Assembly (NCBI RefSeq): GCF_028330525.1
Contig: NZ_JAQMSD010000209.1
Location: 1 to 32,440, forward strand
Direction of reading: 5' to 3'
DNA from: Spirulina sp. CS-785/01
GTDB taxonomy: Bacteria > Cyanobacteriota > Cyanobacteriia > Cyanobacteriales > Spirulinaceae
DNA length: 32,440 nucleotides
The first letter of the stretch is position 1. Every line of letters begins with the position of its first letter. The position numbers were made by a program, and so were the translations under genes. Shown piece after piece: positions 15,349 to 24,131 of the stretch. A model generated the notes under the pieces. That model saw nothing but the letters and a program-made list of their open reading frames with translations. It did not search any database and was not told where the DNA came from.

Positions 15349-17319
15349 ATGACACAACCCACCATCGAGTCTATCCTCAAGGAAAAACGCAACTTTCCAC
15401 CATCGGCAGAATTTGCCGAAAATGCCATTATTGGCAGTATGGAAAAATATCGGGAACTGTACGACGCAGCGAAAGCAGACCCCCAAGGCTTCTGGGCTGA
15501 ACTGGCCGAACAGGAGTTACACTGGTTTCAGAAGTGGGATCAAGTCCTCGACTGGCAACCCCCCCACGCGAAATGGTTTGTTAATGGAAAAATCAATATT
15601 TCCTATAATTGCCTCGATCGCCATTTAAATACTTGGCGACGCAACAAAGCGGCTATCATCTGGGAAGGTGAACCCGGGGACAGTCGGACGCTGACTTATG
15701 CACAACTTCATCGGGAAGTTTGCCAGATGGCTAATGTGTATAAACAGTTGGGGGTGAAGAAAGGGGATATTGTGGGAATTTATATGCCCATGATCCCGGA
15801 GGCTGCGATCGCAATGCTCGCTTGTGCTAGAATCGGGGCTGCCCATAGCGTAATTTTTGGCGGGTTTAGTTCCGAGGCCCTACGCACTCGGTTATTAGAT
15901 GCAGAAGCAAAATTAGTCGTCACTGCCGATGGTGGGTTTCGCAAAGATAAAACTATCCCCCTGAAACCCGCCGTAGATGAAGCCTTACGAGACAATGGCG
16001 TTCCCAGTGTGGATAATGTGCTGGTGGTTCAACGCACCCAAGAAAAAGTCCACATGGATGCAGGCCGCGACCACTGGTGGCATGACCTACAGGCGGGGGT
16101 TTCCGCCAACTGTCCCGCCGAACCCATGGACAGTGAAGACCTCCTGTTTATCCTCTACACCAGTGGCACAACGGGCAAACCGAAAGGGGTTGTCCACACT
16201 ACGGGAGGATATAACCTTTACACCCATATCACCACTAAATGGACGTTTGATCTAAAAGAGACGGATGTTTACTGGTGTACTGCCGATGTAGGTTGGATCA
16301 CGGGACATAGTTACATTGTCTATGGGCCTCTCTCCAACGGGGCCACCAGCTTAATGTATGAAGGGGCCCCCCGTCCCTCTAACCCCGGTTGTCTCTGGGA
16401 TGTGGTGGAAAAATATGGGGTGAGTATCTTTTACACGGCCCCCACTGCCATTCGCGCATTAATTAAGATGGGAGAACATCACCCCAATGCCCGTGACTTG
16501 TCCTCTCTGCGCATTCTCGGCACGGTGGGCGAACCCATCAACCCGGAGGCGTGGATGTGGTATCATCGCGTCATTGGTGGCGGTCGTTGTCCCATTGTGG
16601 ATACTTGGTGGCAAACGGAGACGGGTGGGTTTATGTTAACGCCTTTACCGGGTGCAATTCCCACCAAACCGGGTTCTGCGACGTTACCCTTTCCGGGTAT
16701 TATGGCGGATGTGGTGGATTTAGAGGGCAACCCGGTTGGGGAGAATGAGGGCGGTTATTTGGTGGTTAAGCATCCTTGGCCGTCCATGATGCGGACGGTG
16801 TATGGGGATGATGACCGTTTCCGTCGCACCTATTGGGAACATATCCCCCCCAAAGATGGCCAATATCTCTATTTTGCCGGAGATGGCGCACGCAAGGATG
16901 AGGATGGCTATTTCTGGGTGATGGGCCGTGTGGATGATGTGATCAGTGTGTCGGGACACCGTTTGGGGACGATGGAAGTGGAGTCTGCTTTGGTGTCTCA
17001 TCCTGCGGTGGCTGAGGCCGCGGTTGTGGGCCGGCCCGATGAGGTGAAAGGAGAAGAAGTGGTGGCCTTTGTCACTTTGGAGGGGGAGTACGAAGCGTCT
17101 GATGATCTCAGTAATGAGTTAAAGCAGCACGTGGTTAAGGAGATTGGCGCGATCGCGCGTCCAGGAGATATCCGTTTCACCGACGGAATGCCCAAAACCC
17201 GTTCCGGTAAAATTATGCGTCGTTTACTGCGGAATTTAGCCTCTGGCCAAGAGGTGGCGGGTGATACTTCAACGTTAGAAGACCGCAGCGTTCTCGATAA
17301 GTTACGCAGTGGTGCATAA
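15349..17319 (+). CDS. acs: Acetyl-CoA synthetase (AMP-forming acetate-CoA ligase)
   Basis: 656 residues, the usual length for Acs. It activates acetate with ATP to acetyl-AMP and then acetyl-CoA in the cytoplasm. The N-terminal ACAS_N region ([19 protein letters not shown]), the phosphate loop [11 protein letters not shown] (about 270-280), the acetate-pocket segment [11 protein letters not shown] and the C-terminal hinge all appear intact. The catalytic lysine is K621 in [10 protein letters not shown], the site that lysine acetylation blocks in regulated homologues. It lies downstream of a TRAP transporter, which would fit acetate or short-chain acid use, although the 270-bp gaps argue against one operon. 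A hairpin follows the stop. Confidence 0.96.
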   Translation: MTQPTIESILKEKRNFPPSAEFAENAIIGSMEKYRELYDAAKADPQGFWAELAEQELHWFQKWDQVLDWQPPHAKWFVNGKINISYNCLDRHLNTWRRNKAAIIWEGEPGDSRTLTYAQLHREVCQMANVYKQLGVKKGDIVGIYMPMIPEAAIAMLACARIGAAHSVIFGGFSSEALRTRLLDAEAKLVVTADGGFRKDKTIPLKPAVDEALRDNGVPSVDNVLVVQRTQEKVHMDAGRDHWWHDLQAGVSANCPAEPMDSEDLLFILYTSGTTGKPKGVVHTTGGYNLYTHITTKWTFDLKETDVYWCTADVGWITGHSYIVYGPLSNGATSLMYEGAPRPSNPGCLWDVVEKYGVSIFYTAPTAIRALIKMGEHHPNARDLSSLRILGTVGEPINPEAWMWYHRVIGGGRCPIVDTWWQTETGGFMLTPLPGAIPTKPGSATLPFPGIMADVVDLEGNPVGENEGGYLVVKHPWPSMMRTVYGDDDRFRRTYWEHIPPKDGQYLYFAGDGARKDEDGYFWVMGRVDDVISVSGHRLGTMEVESALVSHPAVAEAAVVGRPDEVKGEEVVAFVTLEGEYEASDDLSNELKQHVVKEIGAIARPGDIRFTDGMPKTRSGKIMRRLLRNLASGQEVAGDTSTLEDRSVLDKLRSGA

Positions 17320-17333
17320 ATAAATGGTGATGG

Positions 17334-17352
17334 GGTGGGCGTTTTGCCCACC
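17334..17352 (+). terminator. Hairpin after acs, possible terminator
   Basis: GGTGGGC, loop GTTTT, GCCCACC forms a perfect 7-bp GC-rich stem starting 15 bases after the acs stop. Only a weak T-containing tail follows, so it may stop transcription poorly or mainly protect the RNA end. Confidence 0.5.
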
Positions 17353-17375
17353 TAATTCTAGCTTTGGGGCATTTT

Positions 17376-17409
17376 GTATAAGCCTTGGGTTCAAACCCAA
17401 GGCTTATAC
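17376..17409. repeat. Perfect 16-bp inverted repeat (single-stem form of the dispersed repeat)
   Basis: GTATAAGCCTTGGGTT and its exact reverse complement are separated by only two bases. The core GCCTTGGGTT...AACCCAAGGC is shared with the second stem of copies A and C and with 20957-20986. The 329-bp gap 17320-17648 holds this stem, the acs hairpin and an AT-rich tract leading to the XRE gene; nothing else is visible. Confidence 0.85.
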
Positions 17410-17592
17410 GGAATCCGGTATTCGTTGTCTGGATTGCGAATCGCATCCCGAACATCCCTTGACAACTGGTTATCACCACTGATGAACCATAAAAATATGA
17501 TGGGGACAAGAGTCTCATAAAACTGAAAATGTCCTTTTTGCTACATTGGCTTATCAGTAATATTAACTAGCCTAAGAAAATAAAGTGAAGGA

Positions 17593-17627
17593 TTGTTACA
17601 TTTTTAGGTTTAACAAATGATATATCA
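17593..17627 (+). promoter_or_regulatory. Possible promoter with overlapping operator for the XRE-GTPase cassette
   Basis: TTGTTA (17593-17598) and AATGAT (17616-17621) are 17 bases apart, a weak match to -35 and -10 boxes. The perfect 10-bp palindrome TGATATATCA (17618-17627) overlaps the -10 box, where the XRE protein encoded 22 bases downstream could bind and repress itself. This is read by eye and is tentative. Confidence 0.3.
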
Positions 17628-17648
17628 GTTGATTAGTGATACAAAAAA

Positions 17649-17930
17649 ATGAAGACTGAACCAATTATAAAAGCGAATCAACCTGCAATCGATCAGTTAA
17701 TTTGGGCTTTACGCCAAGAATTTGGACTGACTCAAGAGTTTGCCCATGAGTTAGGAGTGACGTTTATGACCGTGAGCCGTTGGGAGAGGTTTGATAGCAG
17801 ACCTTCACTGTTGGCACTCAAGGTTATTGAGTACAAAGTTGCAGAGTTCGGGGAACGTGGAAATGAGTTGGTGCAGGAGTATTTAATGTTAACTAAAAGT
17901 TTTGGAGTTGAATATGAGTTTTTGGGATAG
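17649..17930 (+). CDS. XRE-type helix-turn-helix regulator of the GTPase cassette
   Basis: 93-residue DNA-binding protein. The helix-turn-helix spans about 27-50 (LTQEFAHELGVTFMTVSRWE), followed by SRPSLLALKVIEYKV, the usual helical end of a Cro/C1-type domain. There is no second domain, so it is probably a dimeric repressor. Its 3' end overlaps the GTPase start by 17 bases, indicating co-translation. Base composition is visibly AT-richer than the flanking genes. The likely role is autoregulation of this cassette, inferred from position. Similar small regulators often precede defence or toxin-antitoxin genes. Confidence 0.85.
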   Translation: MKTEPIIKANQPAIDQLIWALRQEFGLTQEFAHELGVTFMTVSRWERFDSRPSLLALKVIEYKVAEFGERGNELVQEYLMLTKSFGVEYEFLG

Positions 17931-18984
17931 AAAGAAAAACAAAAGAGATAAGAATGCACAGGAGAAGAATATAAATGTACAGGAGTTTCAGGAGAAAGAT
18001 AAAGAAAATCTAGAAAAAACAGTTCATGAAGAAATAAAAAAAGAGGATAAGAAGCCCTTTGTTGTCTCCATTATGGGACAAACTGGAGTTGGTAAATCAT
18101 CTTTAGTGAATGCTTTATTCAATACTAAATTCAAGACTGACCCAGTTCAACCATGTACTAAAAAAATTGAGTCATATACAACTCAAGATGAATCAGGACA
18201 TGAACTTCATTTTTATGATCTACCAGGAATCGGTGAATCTTTTGAACCTGATCAAGAGTATTTAAAGAACTACCGAAAGAAACTAGAAGAATCAGATGTC
18301 GTAATCTGGGCTGTTCATATTGATAATCGCGCTGTAGTCTTTGATTTAGAATCTATAGCTAAACTCTTAGATGGTTTTCCCGAACAAACGAAAAATCAAC
18401 TACTAGGTAAAATTGCTTTCGTGATGACAAAAGCAGATTTAATTAATCCGCGCCCCTGGATTTTTATAAAAAGGACAAAAGATGATGGTCTATTCACTCC
18501 GGGACCTGATCACGAAAAAATATTCAAACATAAGTCTTTGTACTATCGAAACTGCTTTTTGAGTCAATATAAAAATTTAATCACTTCAGAAACTTATTGT
18601 GATAGTGAGTTTGATACAACAGGAGAAATTAACCTGAATTCTGATAAATATATAGTAAGATATCACGGTCTTTTAGAAGAAGACGAATTAAAAAAGCTGA
18701 TCGAAAAATATCCTGATCATAAAAAAGTTTTTGAACGACTTTATCAAAATCAGCAGTTTATTCCTTGTTCCTCAAAATTCAAGTATAACTTAGCTCAACT
18801 GATGCGTGTTATCGTTGATAAATTGGGAAGTCAAGCTATTGGCCGTTTTAGCAATTTTGTTAATGACGAGAAAATGAATAATGTCTCACTCGAAGAAGCA
18901 AAAAAATGTTGCAATATAGTTATCATGGAGGAAAACAAAGAGGAAAACAAACTTATTTTTGATTTAACAGAACAAGATATATAG
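17914..18984 (+). CDS. YfjP/YeeP-like GTPase with charged N-terminal extension
   Basis: 356 residues from the ATG at 17914. The N-terminal 48 residues are Lys/Glu-rich and probably helical or coiled coil. The G domain has G1 GQTGVGKS (55-62), a G2 candidate T82, G3 DLPGIGES (102-109), G4 TKAD (172-175) and G5 SSK (286-288). The G3 region, with a long acidic DQEYLKNYRKKLEESDVVIWAV and DNRAVVFD, resembles the YfjP/YeeP GTPases of E. coli prophages. A 100-residue insertion lies between G4 and G5. No membrane segment is seen. The ATG is internal to the XRE gene, and the next small gene's ribosome-binding site overlaps this stop. Function unknown; a GTP-controlled sensor or switch for the small partner is my inference. 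Confidence 0.88.
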   Translation: MSFWDRKKNKRDKNAQEKNINVQEFQEKDKENLEKTVHEEIKKEDKKPFVVSIMGQTGVGKSSLVNALFNTKFKTDPVQPCTKKIESYTTQDESGHELHFYDLPGIGESFEPDQEYLKNYRKKLEESDVVIWAVHIDNRAVVFDLESIAKLLDGFPEQTKNQLLGKIAFVMTKADLINPRPWIFIKRTKDDGLFTPGPDHEKIFKHKSLYYRNCFLSQYKNLITSETYCDSEFDTTGEINLNSDKYIVRYHGLLEEDELKKLIEKYPDHKKVFERLYQNQQFIPCSSKFKYNLAQLMRVIVDKLGSQAIGRFSNFVNDEKMNNVSLEEAKKCCNIVIMEENKEENKLIFDLTEQDI

Positions 18985-18993
18985 GAGAAAAAT

Positions 18994-19218
18994 ATGGCAG
19001 CCTATTCTGAATCTGAAATGAAGGATGCAATGATCAAAATGATCCGTGAAGATGCTGAAGTTCAGGAAGAACTTCGTAAAGCAGTTGGCATGAAAAAACG
19101 TAGCCGGATTGCACAAATAGTTGGTAAAGCTGCAAGTTTGTTGGGTGGATCTGTAGCTCAAGAAGTAATAGAGCGTCTTGTTGATTGGTTCATTCAAAAA
19201 GGTATGGATTTGTTTTAA
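18994..19218 (+). CDS. Small helical protein, third gene of the XRE-GTPase cassette
   Basis: 74 residues, no recognised family. Residues 1-30 are acidic and helical (MKDAMIKMIREDAEVQEELRKA). A basic turn KKRSR follows at 34-38, and the rest is an amphipathic or hydrophobic stretch (IAQIVGKAASLLGGSVAQ, then RLVDWFIQKGMDLF). AGGAGA lies six bases before the ATG and overlaps the GTPase stop, so it is coupled to the GTPase. The C-terminus recalls the amphipathic tail of YfjP-type GTPases, here as a separate polypeptide. It could be a membrane-acting effector or an oligomerisation partner; both are inferences. It ends about 45 bp before the truncated mcrB frame. Confidence 0.75.
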   Translation: MAAYSESEMKDAMIKMIREDAEVQEELRKAVGMKKRSRIAQIVGKAASLLGGSVAQEVIERLVDWFIQKGMDLF

Positions 19219-19260
19219 GTAATTTAGTCATTGTTGAACAAATTAATTTCGAGCTAATAA

Positions 19261-19707
19261 CTAAGACACGATAACCGTAGACTTATAGTTCGCGATCGCG
19301 CTATTAAATTAGCCAGTGGACAACCCTTCACAATCCCCGAAAATGTCCGAATTATTGGCACAATGAACACCGCAGATCGCTCAATTGCTTTAGTAGATCA
19401 TGCACTCCGCAGACGTTTTGCATTTATCACCCTTTCCCCAAATTATAAGATTCTCCAAAATTATCATCAAAATACACCGTTTCCGATTGAATCTTTAATC
19501 ACTATTCTCACTCAACTTAATCAAACCATTAACGATCCGCATTATGAGATCGGTATCTCTTTCTTTTTACAAGATAATTTAACCGAAACTATTGCCGATA
19601 TTTGGCAAATGGAGATTGAACCCTATTTAGAAGAATACTTTTTTGATAACTTAATGCAAGTTGAGGACTTTCGTTGGAATAGTATCCAAAATCAACTCTT
19701 GTCTTAA
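19261..19707 (+). pseudogene. mcrB: 5'-truncated mcrB (C-terminal AAA+ remnant)
   Basis: The open frame begins after a TAA at 19258-19260. From about 19300 it encodes recognisable McrB sequence: AIKLASGQPFTIPENVRIIGTMNTADRSIALVDHALRRRF. This covers sensor 1 (the Asn of GTMNTADRSI) and the LRRRF arginine-finger region. The C-terminal helical part follows and the stop is normal, one base before the mcrC ATG. The DNA-binding domain, Walker A and Walker B are missing, so no GTPase activity is possible. An internal ATG (19363) could produce a 114-residue fragment. The preceding XRE-GTPase cassette appears to occupy the place of the missing 5' part. Confidence 0.85.
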
Positions 19708-19708
19708 A

Positions 19709-20893
19709 ATGCCAACGCCAACCATTCTTGAACTTACCGAATATCAACTACAAACCTTTCCTAAAGATACCTTACCCGAAGAGATTGGCCAATTAATTTG
19801 GAAAAAGTATGCTAAACAAATTGACCTTGAATTTCCCTCCCCAAAAACCGGAGGACAATGGCAACTCAAACCGAAAGGGTGGGTTGGTCAAATTCCGCTT
19901 ACTCCTAACTTACAACTCTTTATCCGGCCTAAAGTTCCCTTAAAGCAATTACTGGGAATGCTAGACTATGCTTATCAATTGCGGAGTTTTCATTGGTTAG
20001 ACGGGTTGGTGAACTGCGAAACCCTCCCGGAACTGTATGATAGACTGGCGCGGTTATTATGCGATCGCATCTTAACCCGAAAACGCCAAGGTTTCTATCG
20101 CACTTATCTCCCCCAAACCCAAACCCTCAGCTACCTACGTGGACGCTTAAACCTGCGTAAAACCCTCGAAAAACCCTGGCAAACCCAACTCCATTGTCAC
20201 TACGAAACCCACACCAGCGACATCCCCAGTAATCAAATTCTCCTCTGGACTGTCTTTCTCATTGCGCGGAGTGGCATCTGTCAGCCAGCCACCACCACCA
20301 AATTACGCCAAGCCTATCATGCCCTGCACAACATCGCCACCCTCACCCCTTGCACCGTCCAAGACTGCACCACACCAACTTATAACCGTCTCAATCAAGA
20401 TTATCAACCCTTACACGCCCTTTGTCGCTTCTTTTTAGCCAACCTCACCCCCAGTCACCTGCAAGGAAAACAAACCACAGTCCCCTTTTTAGTGGATATG
20501 GCCCGCTTATATGAACAATTTGTGGCCAACTGGTTAAGCGTCCATTTGCCTCCCCAATATTCCCTGAAAACCCAAGAACACATTACCCTACAAGACAATA
20601 CCTTTAACTTAGATATGGTAATCTGCGATCGCGCTACTCAACAAGCCATCTGCGTCCTCGACACCAAATATAAAACCCCCCAACAGGCCGCCAACGCAGA
20701 CATCTATCAAATTAACTTCTATGCCCATTTAAAACACTGTCAACAGGCAATTCTCGTCTATCCCCACCCCTTACCCCAACCCCTACAAATTACCCTGCAA
20801 AACGTCCATATCCGCAACGTTACCTTTTCCCTCAACCGTGACTTAAATCTTACAGGACAAGAGTTTTTAAACCACTGTCTCTCAACTCCCTAG
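19709..20893 (+). CDS. mcrC: McrC, nuclease subunit of a McrBC-type modification-dependent restriction system
   Basis: 394 residues from the ATG one base after the mcrB stop; the longer frame from 19661 runs inside mcrB. The N-terminal domain (about 1-120) carries the SH3-like and helical parts that bind the McrB ring. The C-terminal PD-(D/E)XK nuclease core has D302 (FNLDMVICD), D318 and K320 (VLDTKYK), followed by a QxxxY motif (Q334, Y338). All catalytic residues are present. McrC cuts DNA only when driven by the McrB GTPase ring, which is broken here. The gene is therefore either decaying, complemented by a distant mcrB, or recruited by the adjacent GTPase cassette. The last option is speculative. 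Confidence 0.9.
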   Translation: MPTPTILELTEYQLQTFPKDTLPEEIGQLIWKKYAKQIDLEFPSPKTGGQWQLKPKGWVGQIPLTPNLQLFIRPKVPLKQLLGMLDYAYQLRSFHWLDGLVNCETLPELYDRLARLLCDRILTRKRQGFYRTYLPQTQTLSYLRGRLNLRKTLEKPWQTQLHCHYETHTSDIPSNQILLWTVFLIARSGICQPATTTKLRQAYHALHNIATLTPCTVQDCTTPTYNRLNQDYQPLHALCRFFLANLTPSHLQGKQTTVPFLVDMARLYEQFVANWLSVHLPPQYSLKTQEHITLQDNTFNLDMVICDRATQQAICVLDTKYKTPQQAANADIYQINFYAHLKHCQQAILVYPHPLPQPLQITLQNVHIRNVTFSLNRDLNLTGQEFLNHCLSTP

Positions 20894-20956
20894 TCAAAAG
20901 ACTAGATTATTGATATCTTGCACACTAAAGATTGATATTGATTAACCAGATGACAT

Positions 20957-20986
20957 ATAAGCCTTGGGGTTGAACCCAAGGCTCAT
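20957..20986. repeat. Single-stem dispersed repeat between convergent mcrC and msrP
   Basis: GCCTTGGG (20961-20968) pairs with CCCAAGGC (20975-20982); AGCCTTGGGG and the flanking ATAA match the 17376-17409 copy. It lies between two gene 3' ends, where such a stem could end transcription from both sides. Confidence 0.75.
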
Positions 20987-20994
20987 GTTACCCC

Positions 20995-21987
20995 CTAACC
21001 ATACAATGACCCCACATATTCCTGATAGCCATTATATAAAAAAGTCTCCTTCCGTTCCCACGTTAAATCCGGCCCCTCACTAATAAACTTCTCCGTCGCT
21101 TGGGACCAACGGGGGTGGGGAACATTAGGATTAACATTCGCGTGAAACCCGTACTCATTGGGCGCGATCGTATTCCAGTAAGTGGCAGGTTGTTCCTTGA
21201 GAAACTCAATTTTCACAATAGACTTAGCTCCCTTAAACCCATACTTCCAAGGAATTACCATGCGAAGGGGGGCCCCGTGTTGTTTCGGTAACTCTCGGCC
21301 ATAAATTCCAATAGCGAAAAAGGCCAGTTCATTGGCCATTTCCTTTATGGTTAACCCCTCCGTATAAGGCCAAGGTAATGATCCCAAATGAAATCCCGGC
21401 CCGGTAGTAATTTCTGGGTCATAAAAAGACGTAAAACTGACAAATTTCGCCTCTGAGGTGGGTTCAACGGCCTCCATTAATGCTTTCATGGGAAACCCAA
21501 CCCAAGGCAACACCATCGACCACGCTTCCACACAGCGAAAACGATAGATGCGCTCCTCAATGGAGAATTCTTTTTTAATCGTATCTAAGTCATAGGTGCG
21601 GGGATTTTTTACCAGTCCTGTGACTTCCACTTTCCAGTCTTCCGTGGGGAGGTTTTGCGCTGCTTGCCAAATGGACTTATTTCCCCCAAACTCATAGAAG
21701 TTATTGTAACTACTGGCTAAAATTTGGTCAGTAATGGGACGCTCCGTGCTGGCAAAATTGGGATTCGTGCGGAGGGGGTCAAATTTCGGTAAGTTGAGAT
21801 AGGTGGATTGTAACTCACTATTTTGCGCTTGGGTTTTTTGGCAACCGACGAGGGAGGTGGCAGATGCGGCAATTCCTGCACCGACGAGGGTTTTGATAAA
21901 GCGACGACGGTTAAAATAAGCCGATTCTGAGGTAATTTGAGACTCTGGGAGTTGCCAACTGGGACGCTGATGGAAGAAAAAGCTCAT
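20995..21987 (-). CDS. msrP: MsrP (YedY), molybdoenzyme protein-methionine-sulfoxide reductase subunit
   Basis: 330-residue periplasmic enzyme that repairs oxidised methionine in exported proteins with a molybdopterin cofactor. The twin-arginine signal NRRRFIK (26-32) and hydrophobic stretch are clear. LVGC (47-50 region) just after could be a lipobox. The Mo-ligand cysteine is C152 in YRFRCVEAWSMVLPW. Further family motifs are SFTSFYDPE, YGRELPKQHGAPLRMVIPWKYGFKGAKSI and EWNxIAPNEYGF-like sequence. The heme membrane partner MsrQ is not adjacent. It diverges from the methyltransferase gene with a 66-bp gap that must hold both promoters. Confidence 0.95.
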   Translation of the reverse strand: MSFFFHQRPSWQLPESQITSESAYFNRRRFIKTLVGAGIAASATSLVGCQKTQAQNSELQSTYLNLPKFDPLRTNPNFASTERPITDQILASSYNNFYEFGGNKSIWQAAQNLPTEDWKVEVTGLVKNPRTYDLDTIKKEFSIEERIYRFRCVEAWSMVLPWVGFPMKALMEAVEPTSEAKFVSFTSFYDPEITTGPGFHLGSLPWPYTEGLTIKEMANELAFFAIGIYGRELPKQHGAPLRMVIPWKYGFKGAKSIVKIEFLKEQPATYWNTIAPNEYGFHANVNPNVPHPRWSQATEKFISEGPDLTWERKETFLYNGYQEYVGSLYG

Positions 21988-22053
21988 AAGGTTTGCTTGA
22001 AAGCCACTTCACAAATTGTAAACTCAGATGAGAGAGATATCTGAGCAAACTGC

Positions 22054-23229
22054 ATGACTTCAACTCAATTCCCCCATAGTCAACCCCTCCTAGAGATTAT
22101 ACGCGATCGCACCCCCCTCACCTTTGCTGAGTTTATGGCGATCGTCCTCTATCATCCCCAATACGGCTATTACAGCAGTGGTACAGTGGGCATAGGAAAA
22201 GAAGGGGATTATTTTACCTCCTCCTCATTAGGGGCAGATTTTGGGGAATTATTGGCAAAACAGTGGGTGCAACTGTGGGAGATTTTGGGAAAACCTGATC
22301 CCTTTCATTTAGTGGAAATGGGGGCAGGAAAAGGACTTTTGGCGGCGGATAGTTTACAGTTTTTAGAGCGTTATTATCCCGACTGTCTCAAGTCTCTAGA
22401 ATATATCATTATTGAACAGTCTCCAGGTTTAATTGAACAGCAACAACAAGTTTTACGAAATACTCTTGACAAAGGGACAAAAATATCTTGGCGACGCTGG
22501 GATGATCTCCCGGATCATTTGTTAGTGGGTTGTTGTTTTTCTAATGAATTGGTGGATGCGTTTCCGGTTCATAAAGTGACGATAAAAGAGGGAGAATTAA
22601 AAGAAATTTATGTAACTTGGCAGGAGGAGCAACTGGTGGAAACGGTGGGGGAATTATCGACCCCAAAAATTAAAGAATATTTTGCCAAAATGGGGCTAGA
22701 ATTAGCCCCGCCTAATTATCCAGAGGATTATGTCACAGAGGTTAATTTAGCGGCTTTAGATTGGCTTAAACGGGTAAGTCAGAAGCTCAAACAAGGCTAT
22801 TTACTCACCATAGATTACGGTTATCCTGCCCACCGCTATTATAACCCCCAACGCTACCAAGGCACATTAAAATGTTATTATCAACATCGCCACCATGATA
22901 ATCCTTATGTCAATTTGGGATATCAAGATATTACGGCTCATGTGAATTTTACAGCCTTAGAAAAGTATGGGGAAGACTATCAATTAGAACAGCAAGGGTT
23001 TACCCAACAGGCTATCTTTTTAATGGCGTTGGGATTGGGCGATCGCTTGGCAGACTTATCCAGTGGAAAATATGATATTCAGCAAGTCTTACAACGACGA
23101 GATGCACTCCATCAACTCCTTGATCCCAATGGTCTCGGAGGGTTTGGAGTTTTAGTCCAAAGTAAAGGATTAACCCCCGAACAAAAAGCAGAAACCTTGT
23201 TAGGATTCCAGATTCCTGATTTAGTTTGA
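22054..23229 (+). CDS. MidA/NDUFAF7-family SAM-dependent methyltransferase
   Basis: 391-residue class I methyltransferase. The N-terminus shows the family sequence LTFAEFMAIVLYHPQYGYYSSG and a DYFTSSSLGADFGELLAKQW block. The SAM-binding loop is LVEMGAGKGLLAADS (86-100). CCFSNELVDAFPVHKV and YLLTIDYGYPAHRYYNP complete the DUF185 pattern. In mitochondria the homologue NDUFAF7 methylates an arginine of a complex I subunit. In cyanobacteria the target is unknown; an NDH-1 subunit is possible by analogy. The 3' end overlaps the convergent lipoprotein gene by nine bases. Confidence 0.92.
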   Translation: MTSTQFPHSQPLLEIIRDRTPLTFAEFMAIVLYHPQYGYYSSGTVGIGKEGDYFTSSSLGADFGELLAKQWVQLWEILGKPDPFHLVEMGAGKGLLAADSLQFLERYYPDCLKSLEYIIIEQSPGLIEQQQQVLRNTLDKGTKISWRRWDDLPDHLLVGCCFSNELVDAFPVHKVTIKEGELKEIYVTWQEEQLVETVGELSTPKIKEYFAKMGLELAPPNYPEDYVTEVNLAALDWLKRVSQKLKQGYLLTIDYGYPAHRYYNPQRYQGTLKCYYQHRHHDNPYVNLGYQDITAHVNFTALEKYGEDYQLEQQGFTQQAIFLMALGLGDRLADLSSGKYDIQQVLQRRDALHQLLDPNGLGGFGVLVQSKGLTPEQKAETLLGFQIPDLV

Positions 23230-23748
23230 ATTCTCATGAGTCATCCCTGCATCAATCCCCATTTCAATATTAGACTGACAGAGTTGTCGGGTGGGTTCAT
23301 CGGGGGTTGCAGTGGCCAAACTCCATGTTTGGGTTAGGGTTGGGGTTGCCTCCTCTTGAAGATATCCTTCCGCGACAATTTCCCCCTCTGCATTGGCCGA
23401 TAAAACTAATTCCTTTTCTTGGGGATAACGACGCTGTTGGGGGGATACCCTCACCTCTGGGGGTAAAACGTCCTTACCGATAGACTTCATTTGTTCTGCT
23501 TCCATGGGGTCTATGGCCACGGGCCATTCTGCACTCCCCAAGTCGGAAAAGAGATACTGAACAAACTCCGTTGCTTGGCCATTGGGATAGACGAAATAAA
23601 AACAAGACCGAGACAAAGTAGAAGGTTTCGTCATATCTGCCATTGCTGCTGCGGCCTGTTGGAGTTGTTCATCGGTGGTTTGGCCTTGGCAACTATTCAG
23701 TAGTCCCCATGCTACTAAAATCAACCCCAGTCGAGTCATTTTTTTCAC
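23221..23748 (-). CDS. Small lipoprotein of unknown function
   Basis: 175 residues. I choose the GTG at 23748 because GGAG lies a standard distance upstream; an ATG nine bases later is the alternative. The signal peptide ends in LLNSC, a lipobox. The mature part starts with a Gln/Ala-rich helix (DEQLQQAAAAMADM). Two segments follow that could form a beta domain (SCFYFVYPNGQATEFVQYLFSD and VLSANAEGEIVAEGYLQ), with two further cysteines (SRSCF, RQLCQ) that may form a disulfide. I recognise no family. It overlaps the convergent methyltransferase gene by nine bases, so the two transcripts are complementary at their ends. Confidence 0.75.
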   Translation of the reverse strand: MKKMTRLGLILVAWGLLNSCQGQTTDEQLQQAAAAMADMTKPSTLSRSCFYFVYPNGQATEFVQYLFSDLGSAEWPVAIDPMEAEQMKSIGKDVLPPEVRVSPQQRRYPQEKELVLSANAEGEIVAEGYLQEEATPTLTQTWSLATATPDEPTRQLCQSNIEMGIDAGMTHENSN

Positions 23749-23950
23749 GGTACTTTCTCCGAATTTCCCTAAGTTGGAGGGAATGACTGTTCCCGTATTT
23801 GTATTGTTTCTAGAATAGCGTTTTTGGTGCGTTACGCTGTCGCACTTCGCACCCTACTGGACTGTCTCAGTGATGAATATCATCAGAACAACTCAATCTC
23901 TCTGCTTTTTAGTGATGGGAAATTGGGTCAATGAGGAGCAGCACCGAACA

Positions 23951-23978
23951 GTAGGGGCAATTCATGAATTGCCCCTAC
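23951..23978. repeat. Perfect 28-bp palindrome, copy 2
   Basis: Identical over all 28 bases to 396-423 (half-site GTAGGGGCAATTCA). The flanks differ, so the palindrome itself appears to be the repeated unit. Confidence 0.85.
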
Positions 23979-23999
23979 GCCAACAATTGGCAATCCATT

Positions 24000-24127
24000 G
24001 ATTGATATTTCAGGAATTTATTGTAAGCCCTAAAGGGCTGACTACGAACCTATCAGGGGAGTTGATTGATATTTAAGGGATTTATTGTAAGCCCTAAAGG
24101 GCTGACTACGAGCCTATCAGGGGAGTT
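24000..24127. repeat. 64-bp unit in tandem duplicate
   Basis: Units 24000-24063 and 24064-24127 differ at only a few positions. Each contains AAGCCCTAAAGGGCTGACTACGA, whose AGCCCTAAAGGGCT is a hairpin. Related TTCGTAGTAAGC sequence lies at about 354 and 2839 in reverse orientation. Confidence 0.85.
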
Positions 24128-24131
24128 GAGC

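Larger units (their letters stand above)
23749..24131. other. 383-bp repeat-rich gap
   Basis: The gap contains a GGTGCG...CGCACC inverted repeat near 23825-23857, the second 28-bp palindrome (23951-23978) and a 64-bp tandem duplication (24000-24127). I see no gene. Confidence 0.7.
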
